Made by a program: the position numbers and the translations under genes. From Ricinus communis (lineage: Eukaryota; Streptophyta; Magnoliopsida; Malpighiales; Euphorbiaceae), in NCBI RefSeq assembly GCF_019578655.1, contig NC_063261.1:12390216-12454215 (forward strand): a stretch of DNA of 64,000 nucleotides, read 5' to 3'. The notes under the pieces were generated by a model. That model made no database searches. It worked only from the letters and a program-made list of their open reading frames with translations, and had not been told where the DNA came from. Below, one piece after another: positions 33,220 to 45,722 of this stretch. Each line of letters begins with the position of its first letter. The stretch's first letter is position 1.

Positions 33220-36200
33220 AAGCTAATTCTAATTTAAAGATTATGTGACATTTTATAATTGTAAAGTGCTAAGAAATTTAAATATAACTATTATTCATTT
33301 TATTATATGAATAGTAACGAGTTTAAATATTAAAAGTCATATGCATTAATTATTAAAATTCGTTGAGAATATATCAATTATGAATTCTAAGATGAAAAAG
33401 GAAAATTATAGATATTATTAATTAAAAATCAAAAAAGTAAAATTATGTATAATAAAAGAAAAAATAAAATTTTATATTCATTTACATTAACAATTAAATT
33501 TTATAGATACAATCCGACAACTACTGAATTGAAGTCAGGACACCAGCATTACTAATAATAGTAAAACTTGATTATCTACTCCAGAAAAGCTTAATGGCAA
33601 ATAATTTTTCTAATATGTTTTATGCTTATTTTTATTTCTTTTATACATAGTTCAAGCTAAATCATTAAATACTAATTTAATTTAGGTATTTTTCTAATGA
33701 CTCTTTTACTAATAAAATTTAAAGATTATATTTATTCTAATGTAAAAATTAAAAAATTAATAAATAGGGATTTATGTATTTTTTTTAACTTTTTTTATCA
33801 AAAGCCAATAGAAACATGTCATGTAATAGGTTTACAAGATATTACTAAAGAAATACTAAAACACCAAAAGATATAAGTTAAGACAATAAGATTATAGTAG
33901 TCAACATGATACCAATATAAAATATTTAGGACATAAGATAGAGGCAATCTGACACTAGTCAGGTGAAATCAGGATATCAGAATTACTAATAATAATAAAA
34001 ATTTGATTTTAATATCCAAAATAAGCTAAATGACTAATAATATTTCTAATCTATTTTATGTATTAAATCTATATTTTTAGTCATAGTTCATGCTAAATAA
34101 TTAAGTACTAATTTAATAGAAATTAACAAGGTCTTAATTATTTTTTTTAATGACTCTTTAAGAATAAAATTTTAAAAGAATTACATTAATTCTAGTGTAA
34201 AAATTCAAAAAATAAATAAATAGAGAGTTATACATTTTTTTGTCTTCTTTTTAATTAAAAGCCAATAAAAGCACATCATATAATAGGCTTAACAAGACAT
34301 TACTAAAGAAATACTACAACACCAAAGCATATAACTTAAGCTAACAGGACTATAGTAGGCAACATGATACCGATCTAAAATATTTAAGACACTGAGATAG
34401 AAGCAATCGTATCCTGAGTTACTAATAATAATGAGAATTTGATTATAATACCAAAAATAAACTTAATGGCTAATAATATTTCTAATATATTTTATATATT
34501 ATTTCTATATTTGTTTTATTCATAGTTCATGCTAAATAATTAAATACTAATTTACTAAAAATTAACAATGTCTTAATTATTTTTCTAATCGCTCTTTAAC
34601 AATAAAGTTTAAAAAAATATATTTTTCTAGAGTAAAAATTAACAAATAAATAAATAGAGAGTTGTATATTTTCTTTGACTTTTTTTGGTCAAAAGTCAAT
34701 AAAAGCATGTCATGTAATAAGATTTACAAAACATTACCAAAGAAATACTAAAATACCAAAGCAAATAAGTTAAGACATCAAAATTATAGTAGTCAACGTG
34801 ACACCAATATAAAATATTTAGGATACTGATATAAAATAAATCTGACACTATCGAAGTGAAATGAGGACATCAGAGTTACTAATAATAATGAAAAATTTGA
34901 TTATAATACCCAAAATAAACTTAATAGTTACTAATTTTTTGAATAATTTTATATACTATTTCTATATTTTTTAAATTCATAATTCATGCTAAATAATTAA
35001 ATACTAAACTAATAGAAATTAAGAAGGTATTAATTATTTTTCTAATAACTATTTAACAAGAAAATTTAAAAAATTCTATTAATTTTAGTGGAAAAATTAA
35101 TAAATCAATAAACTGGGATTTATCCATTTTTTTTTATTTTTTTTTATCAAAGGCTAATAAAAGCATATCATGTAATATGATTTACAAGACATTACTAAAA
35201 AAATACTAAAACATCAAGAACATATACGTCAAGATACTAAGACTATAGTAGTTAATATGAATTAAGACCAAAGCATATAAATGAAGACACCAAGATTATA
35301 GTAGTTAATATGACACCAATAGAGAATATTTAGGATACAGAGTTAGAAGCAATATGACACTGCTGAAATGAAGTCAGGACAATAGAATTATTAATAATAA
35401 AACGAAATTGATTATAATATCTAAAATAAGCTTAATGGCTATTTTTCTAATTTATTTTATGTATTTTTTCTATATTTTTATTCATAGTTCATGCTAAATA
35501 ATTAAATACTAATTTAATAGAAATTAATAAGGTCTTAATTATTTTTTAAATAACTTTTAACAATAAATTTAAAAAATTGAATTATTTTAGTGTAAAGATT
35601 AAATAAATAGTGATTTATGCATTTTCTTTGACTTTTTTTTTGTCAAAAGCCAATGGAAATATGTTATATAATAGGATTTACAAGATATTGCTAAAGAAAT
35701 ACTAAGACACCGAAGCATATAAGCTAAGATGCCAAAATTATCCCTAAAGAAAACAAGATACCAAAACTATAGTAGTCAACATGAGACCAATGTAGAATAT
35801 TTAGGACACTGAGTTGACACTACTGAAGTGAAATCAGTAAAATGAAGTTACTAATAATAATGAAAATTTAATTATAATACCCAAAATAAGCTTAATGACT
35901 AATAATTTATCTAGTCTATTTTATGTATTATTTTTATATTTTTTATTCATAGTTCATGCTAAATAATTTAATACTAATATTTAATTTAATATAAATTAAC
36001 AAGGTTTTAATTTTTTTTCAATGACTTTTTAAGGATAAAATTTAAAAATCGAATTTATTCTAATGTAAAATTAAAAAATGAATAAATAGGGAGTTACGCA
36101 TTTTCTTTGACTTTTCTTTTATCAAAAGCCAATATTAACACATCATATAATAGGATTTATAAGACATTATTAAAAAAAATACAAAAACATTACTATAAGT

Positions 36201-36572
36201 TGAGATAACATAGTAGGCAACATGACAACAATCTAGAATAATATTTAGGACACTAAGATAAAAGCAATATGACACTATTGAAGTGAAGACATGACATCAG
36301 AGTTACTAATGATAATGAAAATTTGGTAATAATATCAAAATAAGCTTAATGGCTAATAATTTTTCTAATCTATTTTATGTATTATTTCTATATTTCTTTT
36401 ATTTATAGTTCATGCTAAATAATTAAATACTAATTTAATAGAAATTAGTAAGGTCTTAATTATTTTTCTAATGAATCCTTAATAAAATTGTATTTTTCAT
36501 TTAAAAATCAAAAAATATATGAAGAGGGAGTTATATATATTTTTTTATTTTTTTATCAAAATCCAATAAAAG

Positions 36573-38467
36573 TGTAATACCGTAAATTTTTCCTTTTTAA
36601 TAATAATAATAATATTAGTAGTAATTAATAACAAGATTTTATTTAAATTAATATTACTTTATTTTTAATTAGTTGAATTGTGATGAATTAAAATAGAATT
36701 TCAATACTAGATAAAAATAAGAGAGTTATTTTTCTATATCTAATTAGTTTGATTTTCAAGAAAGTAATTAAGTAAATTCCTTGGAAAATAAATTATATTT
36801 TTGGTCATTTAATTTTCTCCCAATATGAATATATGAATTAAAATTCTATATTTGAAATTTATGAAAGAATTAATAAATAATATTTTACAAAAGAATTTAT
36901 TTAGGAATGATGAATTTTAATTAGCTAATGATGTTGATTTTAATTGGGAAATGGTTAGAAAAATTGATTAATTTAGTTAATTAAGTGTTAGGATTAAATT
37001 GACAATTAATTTTGGAATAAGGATTAAAATATATTTGTTTTAAATTGGAGTTTTAAATGAAAATTTGTATGGTTGGTATTTTTATAATTAAATAGTTAGG
37101 GGCTTAATTGAAAAGCTAAAGAAAAGTTGAAGAGTTAATCGAAAATTTTACAAGGCAAAAATTGTTAGTAATTAAAAAGTTGAGGGACTAAATGGTAAAG
37201 AAGAAAAATTCATGGACCAAATGTCGGTAAGGAAGGAAAGAAAGAAAAGAAAGAAAAGAGAAAAAAAGAAAGAGAAGAAGAAGAAGAAAAAGAAAAAGAA
37301 GAAGAAGAAGAAGAAGAAGAATAAAGAGGAGGGTGTTAGCCATCGGTGGCGGTAGTGATGGAGGCTCGTCCGTGGTGCGCGGCGACGGCTAAAGGTGCTG
37401 TGAGCTCGATGGCTGCAATTGACGGAAATGGCTAGAATGGGCAGTTGCTTCTTGCTGCCGATCATGGAGTTTCTGGCGACCATTTGCAGCGTTCTTAGGC
37501 TCAAAATGATCAACAACTTCTAGGCTTCCTTTTCCAACCATCGCCACCCCTTAAGACTGCTGGAATTGCAAGATCCGGCGAGTTGAAAAGAATAGGGGTA
37601 GCTGAAATTTTTGGCTTTTTCGGCAAGTTTCAGCGAGGAATGGATGATCGGAGGGCATATCCAGACTTTTCTCAGCTCAAGCTTTCCAATGGCACCGGTT
37701 TTGTGGCGATCGAACTCTGTTTGAAAATCGATGGCTGAGATCCTCCGTAAATCTCTCTAGATGATCGTGGCCAAACCGGAAGATTGGGTGCTGGGATCAT
37801 CATCAGCGTGTTGTTTCAAGTCCGTAGGCGCGTTCGGATCGTCGATCGGACCCCGGCGGCTGGAGGTGAGTCGACCGAGAGATCAATCATCTCGGTTTTT
37901 TTCTAGCCCATAGATTTTAGAGGTTGTTGATATAAAATTATGTGTTTATTTAATTGTGTTGAGCATTAGAAAAATATTGTGAGGATTGTTAGTTAAAATA
38001 ATTAATTGTCGGACCGTCTGCCAATAGTCGTGTTTTGTGTTGTGTTGCAGAGTTGGGAAAATTAATGCAATTTTGGTGGCCCGACTCCCGTTAATTAATC
38101 ACTGTATATTTGAAGCGTTTTTTGGCAGGTTCTGGATCCATTATACGGGGGGTAGATGTCGGTAATTTAGGAGAGGTTCTGCCGAATTTTCGGTAGAATT
38201 CTTCCGAGTCGAGATTCTTAGGCAGTAATTTTAGGAGTCTAGGCCTAGAGTTAATTGCCAAAGGTTTTATATTTACTGATCGAATTGTTTCCATGATTAG
38301 ATAAATCCGTCAATTCGGCTCACTCCACCTGAGGCATTGGAGCAAAGCTAGGAGGTCGTCAGAACTGTAAGTTAAAGTCATATACTTGCTTCACATGTGT
38401 GTCATGCTAAAGTTTTTCACGACAATTCTGATTAAATAATTTAAGATTTTAATTATTAATTTAATTA

Positions 38468-38531
<64 letters not shown>

Positions 38532-39448
38532 TTTTCTACATTATGGTTATTGTGAATGTCTGTTGACTCGGGATGAGACGGAAGTAGAACATGCCACCTG
38601 ATGGGTTACATCAGGACCGAGTGCGCACCACTATGAATCTGAGACACATAGTAGAAGGTAAATTATAAAAAGGTAAATTTAGGACTTGCCCTAGTCGATT
38701 TTAACTCTCTGGGCCGAGTAAAGTGAGTTTGTCGGAGTAAAGGTTCCTGGTCGAGCATTGCTCTCTAGGCGCCGTCTTTATTGAAAATTTAAGTGACCAG
38801 ACTGGAGTTAAGGACCCTAGTCGAGCTTCGCTCTCTGGGTGCCAGTTCTGTTGGAACGAGAGAGCCGAAAGGCTAAGACTGTTTAGTAATGGGGATTAGG
38901 GTTCTACTGAAGTACTTTGTCCCGTAGTATGTGAAGTTTATTTTATAGAAGCATGGCATGACACGTATATTTTTGCATGACTTAATATCTTATGTTAAAT
39001 TAAATAAATGTGTTATTGAAGTGTTTGTAATTATTTTTAGATATATATTTTTAACTCACTCCTGAGATTGACAGTCGCAATCTAACTGTTTTTCAAGTGT
39101 GGTTAGTTTTTCGGTAGCTCTTTTCATCTAGCAACCTGATTCCATCATCTTCGGGTTTAATGTAATTGATTTTTGGTATGTTTGACTTTTAAAATTCTAG
39201 AATCTCCGTAGTAGAAATTTCAGATTTATCATTTTGTAATTTCATATAAATTCCGGTCTTGCCTATTCATGCTGGCAGTTCAAATTCTAAATATGTAGAA
39301 CCTGACGGGTAAGGGTAATTGTGGATCAGTGCTATTGGATTGAGATTTGATTAAGTTAATGAATTGTCAGGCTTACTACGGGATTCAGTGGCCTTACGCC
39401 TACCCATTCTCTAATGTCAGTCACGGGCCTATAGATGGGGTTGTGACA
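36573..39448 (+). mobile_element. Solo LTR, family B (sense)
   Basis: It starts TGTAATACCG and ends GGTTGTGACA, flanked by AAAAG (36568-36572) and AGAAG (39449-39453), one mismatch. The flanks join into a proper satellite monomer. In order it holds a purine tract (about 37232-37332), a GC-rich zone (37340-37880), a TA microsatellite, a CCTGATG/CATCAGG hairpin (38597-38615) and the hairpin cassette (about 38690-38860). It is close in layout to 29967-32950. No gag, pol, PBS or PPT is present. Confidence 0.88.
38472..38529. repeat. TA dinucleotide microsatellite
   Basis: An uninterrupted TA run of about 58 bp inside the family B solo LTR. It is absent at the matching place in 29967-32950, so it expanded after insertion or differs between copies. 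Confidence 0.95.
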
Positions 39449-39483
39449 AGAAGCATGTCATGTAATAAAATTTACAAGACATT

Positions 39484-40302
39484 TGATATGAATCAAGGCT
39501 GCCATGAGATTACATTGCAAAGGTATGAACCAAAAGGTCCAAAATGAAAATGCAACTCATGCATGAAAACAAGAGTCCAACCTTATAATGAAGCATTCAG
39601 TCCATTTTGAAGAATAAAAGCCATTCGGCTATGATTAGGCCTTTGGGCTTAACTCATATTTTTATAGGTTCTTATCTTTTGGGTTTTAGCTTACGTAATT
39701 GTTTTAGTTTATTTTTATTTAATTAAGGATTATTTTATTAGGTATGAGTTATATGTGTGTTGTGTGGAGTTACAAATGAGTGCACATGTTTAATTGTCAT
39801 TTGGGAGTTACAAAATGAGGGCCATCAATGTAAAAAATAGCCATTTTTAATGAGTTTTAAGGAGAATTAAAGGAAAAACGTGGGAAAGCTCAAAAGACAT
39901 CTATTTAGGTTTCTTTGTCTTGTTTTGGCTATAAATATCAAAGCCAAATTCATTTGTAAAGGATAGAATTTTGAATGATAATCTTTATTTGCTCTTTGTG
40001 AGTGTTTTTGCTTAAGTTCTTGCATGAACTTTGAACTTATCAAACTATTTTTAGTTTGTGGCGTTCTCTAACCAAAATCTTGTGTTTGATTCATAACTTA
40101 TCAAATCATACTTGGTTTGTGGCGTTTGGAGTTGAATTTAAGTGCTAGTTTCATTGTTGGAACTAGTTTTTCCTAACTTTACTTGAGGAGATCTTTGGGT
40201 TTTGGAATAATCTTGAATGGAGGGTGTTTTCTTGCATTACATATGTATCATAACTCATTAGTTATTGGGGTGTATGGTTGCTAAGATGATGATTTCCTAT
40301 CA
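39484..40302 (+). repeat. Small element LTR1
   Basis: It runs from TGATATGAATC to TTTCCTATCA, 819 bp, and is near-identical to LTR2 and LTR3. Its left edge abuts target duplication ACATT. Confidence 0.92.
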
Positions 40303-40304
40303 TT

Positions 40305-40316
40305 CGGTATCAGAGC
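40305..40316 (+). other. Small element primer-binding site
   Basis: CGGTATCAGAGC follows LTR1 by two bases and matches the initiator-Met primer site with one mismatch. The same site follows LTR2 (42116-42127). After LTR3 it is mutated (CTAGATCGAGC). Confidence 0.85.
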
Positions 40317-40620
40317 TTGCTTCAAGTTGAGGTTTGCTTATCTTTGTATTTTTTGTGTTATTAAAGTTTCTCATCTTCTCTACTTTTTTTTGTCCCGAAT
40401 TCTTCTTGTTTCAATTTTGTCCTTCTAATTACTCTTTGTTTTAAAGTTTACACCTTTGTGTTCACTAAATAAATTTTTATTTTTCCCTCCTTGTTAATCT
40501 CTTTATGTAGTTTTTTTTCTTTTCCTTCAAATTCCGTATCATATCTTTTGTTCTTTCCTTCAAACGTCTTTGTAGTTCTTTATTTTCATCTTTATTTCAT
40601 CCTTAGACGTAACAAAAAGA

Positions 40621-41421
40621 ATGTTTTATGAAGCTGAGTTCATTAGACAATGTCGAAATCTTCGTTATCAATCTTATGATAAGATGTGTGGTCAAAGAAA
40701 TAATCGTTATGAAGAGTGTAGATAAAATTTTTATTCTTCTAAGCCTAAACCTAAGAGGTTAGATAGACAAGCAAGTCAAGTTTTTATTGATGAATTGTCA
40801 AAGGAGAACAAATCTTTAAGAATCAGTTTTGAAGTATTTAAGCATGGGCTTGAAGAGTTCAATATGTAGACTAACACCTTTCTTAAGCATCTCAAAGATA
40901 AAGAAGATTCTAAGTCTTCATTGAAGACTAACATCAATGGAGTAGACGAGGTAAATTGCTCTATTAAAGTCAATATTGATTCTGAAGACGTGATAATTGA
41001 AGATGGCGAGGAATACAATGATTTGCTACCTCTAAATAAATTCAACAATGAAGAGTTTGTTGTTAATGAAGAAGCAAAGATTCAATTAGTGAATAATGAA
41101 GCTGTTGAACCTTTTGAGCATGTTGGATTTATTGGTACTAAAAATATTATTTGTTCTAAAGATCTTCTAATCACTATTATGAAGGAATTGCAGGTTGATG
41201 ATGTCATTCTATTACCGTTTGATATTATATGTTTATTTCTTTCGCAATATTTGGGCAAAATTCGAGGACGAATTTTATTTCAAGAAAGGGGGAATGATAT
41301 GAATCAAGGCTGCCATGAGATTATATTGCAAAGGCATGAACTAAAAGGTCCAAAATGGAAATGCAGCTCATGCATGAAAACAAGAGTCCAACCTTATAAT
41401 GAAGCATTCAGTCCATTTTGA
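40621..41421 (+). CDS. Small element internal frame, copy 1 (unrecognised protein, two internal stops)
   Basis: The likely start is ATG in AAAAAGAATGTTTTATGAAG. The frame reads MFYEAEFIRQCRNLRYQSYD, then a basic stretch (KPKPKRLDRQ), an in-frame TAG at 40867-40869, then KHLKDKEDSKSSLKTN and an acidic C-terminal half (EDVIIEDGEEYNDLL, KIRGRILFQERG). It runs past the PPT into LTR2 and stops at 41421. This copy has an extra stop, TAA, near 40724, where copies 2 and 3 have CAA. I do not recognise the family. It might be a remnant of a gag-like or linker region from a larger parent element. Expression is unknown. Confidence 0.5.
41284..41294 (+). other. Small element polypurine tract
   Basis: GAAAGGGGGAA ends at the first base of LTR2; the same tract precedes LTR3 (43097-43107). 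Before LTR4 it is one G shorter. Confidence 0.88.
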
Positions 41422-42113
41422 AGAATAAAAGCCATTCGGCTATGATTAGGCCTTTGGGCTTAATTCATATTTATATGGGTTCTTATCTTTTGGGTTTTAG
41501 CTTAAGTAATTGTTTTAGTTTATTTTTATTTAATTAAGGATTATTTTATTAGGTGTGAGTTATATGTGTGTTGTGTGGAGTTACAAATGAGTGCACATGT
41601 TTAATTGTCATTTGGGAGTTACAAAATGAGGGCCATCAATGTAAAAAATAGCCATTTTTAATGAGTTTTAAGGAGAATTAAAGGAAAAACGTAGGAAAGC
41701 TCAAAAGACATCTGTTTAGGTTTCTTTGTCTTGTTTTGGCTATAAATATCAAAGCCAAATTCATTTGTAAAGGATAGAATTTTGAATGATAATCTTTATT
41801 TGCTCTTTGTGAGTGTTTTTGCTTAAGTTCTTGCATGAACTTTGAACTTATCAAACTATTTTTAGTTTGTGGCGTTCTCTAACCAAAATCTTGTGTTTGA
41901 TTCATAACTTATCAAATCATACTTGGTTTGTGGCGTTTGGAGTTGAATTTAAGTGCTAGTTTCATTGTTGGAACTAGTTTTTCCTAACTTTACTTGAGGA
42001 GATCCTTGGGTTTTGGAATAATCTTGAATGGAGGGTGTTTTCTTGCATTCCATATGTATCATAACTCATTAGTTATTGGGGTGTATGGTTGCTAAGATGA
42101 TGATTTCCTATCA
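41295..42113 (+). repeat. Small element LTR2 (shared)
   Basis: 819 bp with the same ends as LTR1. It serves as the 3' LTR of unit 1 and the 5' LTR of unit 2, being preceded by a PPT and followed by a PBS. Confidence 0.92.
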
Positions 42114-42433
42114 TTCGGTATCAGAGCTTGCTTCAAGTTGAGGTTTGCTTATCTTTGTATTTTTTGTGTTATTAAAGTTTCTCATCTTCTCTACTTTTTT
42201 TTTGTCCCGAATTCTTCTTGTTTCAATTTTGTCCTTCTAATTACTCTTTGTTTTAAAGTTTACACCTTTGTGTTCACTAAATAAATTTTTATTTTTCCCT
42301 CCTTGTTAATCTCTTTATGTAGTTTTTTTTTCTTTTCCTTCAAATTCCGTATCATATCTTTTGTTCTTTTCTTCAAACGTCTTTGTGGTTCTTTATTTTC
42401 ATCTTTATTTCATCCTTAGACGTAACAAAAAGA

Positions 42434-43234
42434 ATGTTTTATGAAGCTGAGTTCATTAGACAATGTCGAAATCTTCGTTATCAATCTTATGATAAGATGT
42501 GTGGTCAAAGAAATAATCGTTATGATGAGTGTAGACAAAATTTTTATTCTTCTAAGCCTAAACCTAAGAGGTTAGATAGACAAGCAAGTCAAGTTTTTAT
42601 TGATGAATTGTCAAAAGAGAACAAATCTTTAAGAATCAGTTTTGAAGTATTTAAGCATGGGCTTGAAGAGTTCAATATGTAGACTAACACCTTTCTTAAG
42701 CATCTCAAAGATAAAGAAGATTCTAAGTCTTCATTGAAGACTAACATCAATGGAGTAGACGAGGTAAATTGCTCTATTAAAGTCAATATTGATTCTGGAG
42801 ACGTGATAATTGAAGATGGCGAGGAATACAATGATTTGCTACCTCTAAATAAATTCAACAATGAAGAGTTTGTTGTTAATGAAGAAGCAAAGATTCAATT
42901 AGTGAATAATGAAGCTGTTGAACCTTTTGAGCATGTTGGATTTATTGGTACTAAAAATATTATTTATTCTAAAGATCTTCTAATCACTATTGTGAAGGAA
43001 TTGCAGGTTGATGATGTCATTCTATTACCGTTTGATATTATATGTTTATTTCTTTCCCAATATTTGGGCAAAATTCGAGGACGAATATTATTTCAAGAAA
43101 GGGGGAATGATATGAATCAAGGCTGCCATGAGATTATATTGCAAAGGCATGAACCAAAAGGTCCAAAATGGAAATGCAGCTCATGCATGAAAACAAGAGT
43201 CCAACCTTATAATGAAGCATTCAGTCCATTTTGA
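42434..43234 (+). CDS. Small element internal frame, copy 2 (unrecognised protein, one internal TAG)
   Basis: It is the same protein as copy 1 with only the TAG at 42680-42682 interrupting. It is about 82 codons before the stop and 183 after, all in one frame, ending inside LTR3. The N-terminal part is basic and Arg/Lys-rich; the C-terminal part is acidic with no visible domain. This is the best-preserved of the three copies, with Asp where copies 1 and 3 have Glu (RYDECR against RYEECR). Confidence 0.5.
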
Positions 43235-43926
43235 AGAATAAAAGCCATTCGGCTATGATTAGGCCTTTGGGCTTAATTCATATTTATATGGGTTCTTATC
43301 TTTTGGGTTTTAGCTTAAGTAATTGTTTTAGTTTATTTTTATTTAATTAAGGATTATTTTATTAGGTGTGAGTTATATGTGTGTTGTGTGGAGTTACAAA
43401 TGAGTGCACATGTTTAATTGTCATTTGGGAGTTACAAAATGAGGGCCATCAATGTAAAAAATAGCCATTTTTAATGAGTTTTAAGGAGAATTAAAGGAAA
43501 AACGTGGGAAAGCTCAAAAGACATCTGTTTAGGTTTCTTTGTCTTGTTTTGGCTATAAATATCAAAGCCAAATTCATTTGTAAAGGATAGAATTTTGAAT
43601 GATAATCTTTATTTGCTTTTTGTGAGTGTTTTTGCTTAAGTTCTTGCATGAACTTTGAACTTATCAAACTATTTTTAGTTTGTGGCGTTCTCTAACCAAA
43701 ATCTTGTGTTTGATTCATAACTTATCAAATCATACTTGGTTTGTGGCGTTTGGAGTTGAATTTAAGTGCTAGTTTCATTGTTGGAACTAGTTTTTCCTAA
43801 CTTTACTTGAGGAGATCTTTGGGTTTTGGAATAATCTTGAATGGAGGGTGTTTTCTTGCATTCCATATGTATCATAACTCATTAGTTATTGGGGTGTATG
43901 GTTGCTAAGATGATGATTTCCTATCA
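43108..43926 (+). repeat. Small element LTR3 (shared)
   Basis: 819 bp, near-identical to LTR1 and LTR2. The following PBS is damaged (TTCTAGATCGAGC), so unit 3 could not prime normally. Confidence 0.92.
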
Positions 43927-44245
43927 TTCTAGATCGAGCTTGCTTCAAGTTGAGGTTTGCTTATCTTTGTATTTTTTGTGTTATTAAAGTTTCTCATCTT
44001 CTCTACTTTTTTTTTGTCCCGAATTCTTCTTGTTTCAATTTTGTCCTTCTAATTACTCTTTGTTTTAAAGTTTACACCTTTGTGTTCACTAAATAAATTT
44101 TTATTTTTCCCTCCTTGTTAATCTCTTTATGTAGTTTTTTTTTCTTTTCCTTCAAATTCCGTATCATATCTTTTGTTCTTTCCTTCAAACGTCTTTGTGG
44201 TTCTTTATTTTCATCTTTATTTCATCCTTAGACGTAACAAAAAGA

Positions 44246-44926
44246 ATGTTCTATGAAGCTGAGTTCATTAGACAATGTCGAAATCTTCGTTATCAATCTT
44301 ATGATAAGATGTGTGGTCAAAGAAATAATCGTTATGAAGAGTGTAGACAAAATTTTTATTCTTCTAAGCCTAAACCTAAGAGGTTAGATAGACAAGCAAG
44401 TCAAGTTTTTATTGATGAATTGTCAAAAGAGAACAAATCTTTAAGAATCAGTTTTGAAGTATTTAAGCATGGGCTTGAAGAGTTCAATATGTAGACTAAC
44501 ACCTTTCTTAAGCATCTCAAAGATAAAGAAGATTCTAAGTCTTCATTGAAGACTAACATCAATGGAGTAGACGAGGTAAATTGCTCTATTAAAGTCAATA
44601 TTGATTCTGAAGACGTGATAATTGAAGATGGCGAGGAATACAATGATTTGCTACCTCTAAATAAATTCAACAATGAAGAGTTTGTTGTTAATGAAGAAGC
44701 AAAGATTCAATTAGTGAATAATGAAGTCGTTGAACCTTTTGAGCATGTTGGATTTATTGGTACTAAAAATATTATTTATTCTAAAGATCTTCTAATCACT
44801 ATTGTGAAGGAATTGCAGGTTGATGATGTCATTCTATTACCGTTTGATATTATATGTTTATTTCTTTCCCAATATTTGGGCAAAATTCGAGGACGAATAT
44901 TATTTCAAGAAAGGGGAATGATATGA
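44246..44926 (+). CDS. Small element internal frame, copy 3 (unrecognised protein, one internal TAG, frameshifted end)
   Basis: Same frame as copy 2, with TAG at 44492-44494. Loss of one G in the PPT just before LTR4 shifts the end, so it stops at 44926 instead of running on into the LTR. No domain is recognised. Confidence 0.45.
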
Positions 44927-45720
44927 ATCAAGGCGCCATGAGATTATATTGCAAGGCATGAACCAAAGGTCCAAATGGAATGCAATTCATGCATGAAAAC
45001 AAGAGTCCAACCTTATAATGAAGCATTCAGTCCATTTTGAAGAATAAAAGCCATTCGGCTATGATTAGGCCTTTGGGCTTAATTCATATTTATATGGGTT
45101 CTTATCTTTTGGGTTTTAGCTTAAGTAATTGTTTTAGTTTATTTTTATTTAATTAAGGATTATTTTATTAGGTGTGAGTTATATGTGTGTTGTGTGGAGT
45201 TACAAATGAGTGCACATGTTTAATTGTCATTTGGGAGTTACAAAATGAGGGCCATCAATGTAAAAAATAGCCATTTTTAATGAGTTTTAAGGGGAATTAA
45301 AGGGATAACGTGGGAAAGCTCAAAAGACATCTATTTAGGTTTCTTTGTCTTGTTTTGGTTATAAATATCAAAGCCAAATTCATTTGTAAATGATAGAATT
45401 TTGAATGATAATCTTTGTTTGCTCTTTGTGAGTGTTTTTGCTTAAGTTCTTGCATGAACTTTGAACTTATCAAACTATTTTTAGTTTGTGGCGTTTTCTA
45501 ACCAAAATCTTATGTTTGATTCATAATTTATCAAATCATACTTGGTTTCTGGCGTTTGGAGTTGAATTCAAGTGCTAGTTTCATTATTGGAACTAGTTTT
45601 TCCTAACTTGAGGAGATCCTTGGATTTTGGAATCATCTTGAATGGAGGGTGTTTTCTTGCATTCCATATGTATCATAACTCATTAGTTATTGGGGTGTAT
45701 GGTTGCTAAGATGATGATCA
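44919..45720 (+). repeat. Small element LTR4
   Basis: It starts TGATATG but lacks several single bases in runs at 44934-44985 and about seven bases at the right end, closing as GATGATGATCA. It shares variants with the inverted LTR that LTR1-3 lack (CTTTGTTTGC, GAATTCAAGTG, AATCATCTTG), marking these two as an older pair. Confidence 0.88.
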
Positions 45721-45722
45721 TA

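Noticed and set aside
37172..37516. 114-codon - strand frame with a long Phe run
   Set aside because: It is the complement of the purine tract in a solo LTR; the Phe run is low complexity.
40776..44673. Three identical 90-codon frames on the - strand (40776-41048, 42589-42861, 44401-44673)
   Set aside because: They are antisense shadows of the small element's + strand frame. There is no independent evidence for them.
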